Assembly: GCA_000023185.1 (NCBI GenBank) | Contig: CP001624.1 | Location: 372,001-436,000 of the forward strand | From: Rhizobium leguminosarum bv. trifolii WSM1325 | GTDB lineage: Bacteria > Pseudomonadota > Alphaproteobacteria > Rhizobiales > Rhizobiaceae | Direction: 5' to 3' | Length of the DNA stretch: 64,000 bases | Shown: positions 62,634 to 64,000 of the stretch, one piece after another | How positions within the stretch are numbered: the stretch's first letter is position 1 | How the letters are laid out: each line of letters begins with the position of its first letter | Notes under the pieces: model-generated | Seen by the model: only the letters and a program-made list of their open reading frames with translations | Databases searched by the model: none | What the model was told of the DNA's origin: nothing | Made by a program: the position numbers and the translations under genes

Positions 62634-63956
62634 TCAAGCGCCTCCGGCCGCGATCAGCGCATCCCGTGCGGCGCGAAAGGCATCCTTCAGCGCTTTTTGA
62701 CCTTCGAGCCCCTCAAAGGCATAGCTATTGAGAAACTGACGTCCGGCGAACAGGTTGCGGTCCACGGGGCTCAGCTCGGCTTCCGCGCAGACCGCTGGCC
62801 AGTTTGCGGCAATCATCGTGACCTGGTTTTCAATCAGCGCGGCAGCTTCCGCCTCTTTCAAGTGATAATCCGGCGCGCTAGCTAGCAAGGTGGCGAGGGT
62901 GCTGGCGCGGCCATCGCCCTTGATCAGCATGGCCTGCGTGGCCTCGTTACCCGTGCGTCTCTGGGGGCAGATATCATAGGCCGGCGTCAGAGTGAGCATT
63001 CGGCCGTCCCAGAAGGCGGCATGATTGCGGGCATGGTCGTCGGTGTTGCCGCACAGCACGTTGAAGCAAATCCGCCCGTAGAGTTCCTTGAGGGTATCCT
63101 TGGGTGCCGTGAAGCGGCGACGGATCAGCTCGGCCAAGTCTTCGTAAGAGGCATAGCGCGCCATCATCTCATCAAGGCCCAGCATGGTCAGGGCCGAGAC
63201 CATGGCGTGCCTCCTCCAGCCATCCGTTGTGTGCGTGCGGTCAAAGCGCTCGATCAGCAGCAAGTCCTTTTGCGCGGCGCGGGTCATCGCCACGGACGCC
63301 GCGTTTAGCCCGCAGGCGGCTGCCAGCTTCATCGCGATGAATTCGGCCTTCACCACGCTGTAGGTGTCGTTGGTTGCCGAGAATTTAGCGATGAATTTCT
63401 TCGCCCCGTCATTGATCAGCACCTTGGGGCGCGCGCCGCCGATCGAGGTGCCATGGTTGAGGGCTATTTCGAGCGCCGATGGCAGGGGGACGCCTTTTTC
63501 GATGAGGGCGGCAGCTTCCATGAGTTCGTCGAGCGATGCCTGTGCGGCATGGCGGGGGACATACTCAGTTGCCGAGGCCTGAAAATCGAGAGCACCAATC
63601 CGGTCGGAGCCGGACTGGAGCAGATAGGTAAGTTCGCTGATCTCAGGCACGCCGGCAGCGTCGGGCTTCTTGCCCGTCAGTCTGTTGATGATAACCCGGC
63701 GGCCCCAGGCATCGGGCGAGCAGTCGCGAATGCAGCTCGCCATCGACAGGCCGTTGATCGGCGCGATAATGCCTTCCTGGAGCGGTAACTCCGGCTCATA
63801 GACGGAAATGGCGTTTTCGCGGCGGCGGTAACTGGCGCCATAGGTGAAGAGCAGGCGCTCGCCATTCTGGTCGAGGCGGCCCGCCACCACCGGTTCCGTT
63901 GCCCCCGGCAGCCACATCCAGACAAAGGCTTCCGTGGCGTCCGCCTTAGAAGTCAT
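62634..63956 (-). CDS. hipA: HipA-family serine/threonine kinase toxin
   Basis: 440 residues: N-terminal HipA_N subdomain, GTSIGGARPKVLINDGAKKF (ATP-binding lysine), ERFDR, catalytic GNTDDHARNHAAF (NTDDH 304-308) and AYDICPQ metal-binding motif. HipA phosphorylates tRNA synthetases and blocks translation (known for homologues). ATG 63956 has AGGAGG six bases upstream. Its start overlaps the hipB stop. A 114-bp copy of its middle is found at 53054. Confidence 0.92.
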   Translation of the reverse strand: MTSKADATEAFVWMWLPGATEPVVAGRLDQNGERLLFTYGASYRRRENAISVYEPELPLQEGIIAPINGLSMASCIRDCSPDAWGRRVIINRLTGKKPDAAGVPEISELTYLLQSGSDRIGALDFQASATEYVPRHAAQASLDELMEAAALIEKGVPLPSALEIALNHGTSIGGARPKVLINDGAKKFIAKFSATNDTYSVVKAEFIAMKLAAACGLNAASVAMTRAAQKDLLLIERFDRTHTTDGWRRHAMVSALTMLGLDEMMARYASYEDLAELIRRRFTAPKDTLKELYGRICFNVLCGNTDDHARNHAAFWDGRMLTLTPAYDICPQRRTGNEATQAMLIKGDGRASTLATLLASAPDYHLKEAEAAALIENQVTMIAANWPAVCAEAELSPVDRNLFAGRQFLNSYAFEGLEGQKALKDAFRAARDALIAAGGA

Positions 63957-64000
63957 CATCGACCTCCTTCACCGTGTGGCGGACACTCTTGGGCAGCAGG
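63946..64000 (-). CDS. hipB: C-terminus of a HipB-type antitoxin (cut by window)
   Basis: Reverse strand ends LLPKSVRHTVKEVDDDF and stops at 63946, overlapping the hipA start. Position immediately upstream of hipA implies the HTH antitoxin; the DNA-binding part is outside the window. Confidence 0.55.
   Translation of the reverse strand, partial: LLPKSVRHTVKEVDDDF

Noticed and set aside
1..64000. CRISPR array or cas genes
   Set aside because: No regularly spaced repeats and no cas-like frames were seen.

Overview
This window looks like a chromosome or large-replicon segment of an alphaproteobacterium of the Rhizobium/Agrobacterium group. The evidence is high GC, a five-step hut pathway with hutF, many rhizobial small-protein families (DUF982, DUF1236, DUF2934, DUF3606), a LOV histidine kinase, and repeated promoters of the alphaproteobacterial general stress response (GSR) type, GGAAC-N16-nGTT. 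The taxon is inferred from gene content only.

Layout: (1) 1-8.15 kb is a complete histidine-utilisation locus, hutF-hutC on the minus strand and hutIHGUD on the plus strand, with a HutC-type palindrome between them. (2) 8.3-9.7 kb holds a DnaJ-domain protein and a DUF899 protein. (3) 9.7-23 kb is a stress/signalling island of small proteins, two HWE/HisKA_2-type kinases (one with a LOV domain), three-residue-type receivers and many decayed genes (IS3 transposase, RNA ligase, KaiC-like ATPase, nuclease, GNAT, exonuclease III). (4) 23.3-35.5 kb is an envelope/secreted-protein cluster (LssY_C, OmpA-like, Cys-rich, DUF1254 twice, DUF2147, DUF4105, DUF900 lipoprotein, TPR protein) whose transcription units share an unusual ~19-bp motif. 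(5) 36-46 kb has two membrane proteins, a two-Ku/SRAP DNA-repair operon, phage-like remnants and a brnTA toxin-antitoxin pair. (6) 46.4-53 kb has a DUF983 protein and a cobalt-type nitrile hydratase cluster: CobW/P47K GTPase, DUF1097 protein, NHase beta, alpha and activator, CbtB/CbtA cobalt uptake, an unknown protein and a GlxA-type AraC regulator. (7) 53-64 kb is mosaic: LigD-type ligase, stress-type small proteins, an IS5-family element, a truncated tRNA-Ser-like sequence, a truncated glycosyltransferase, a receiver and a hipBA module.

How it fits together: at least eight GSR-type promoters precede genes in regions 3, 5 and 7, including the Ku/SRAP operon and the exonuclease III remnant, so much of the accessory DNA looks like a stress/DNA-repair regulon. 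The motif-sharing envelope cluster and the nitrile hydratase cluster with its own cobalt supply are the two most coherent less-familiar systems. Many genes are frameshifted or truncated; single frameshifts could be assembly errors, but genes broken in three frames are real decay.
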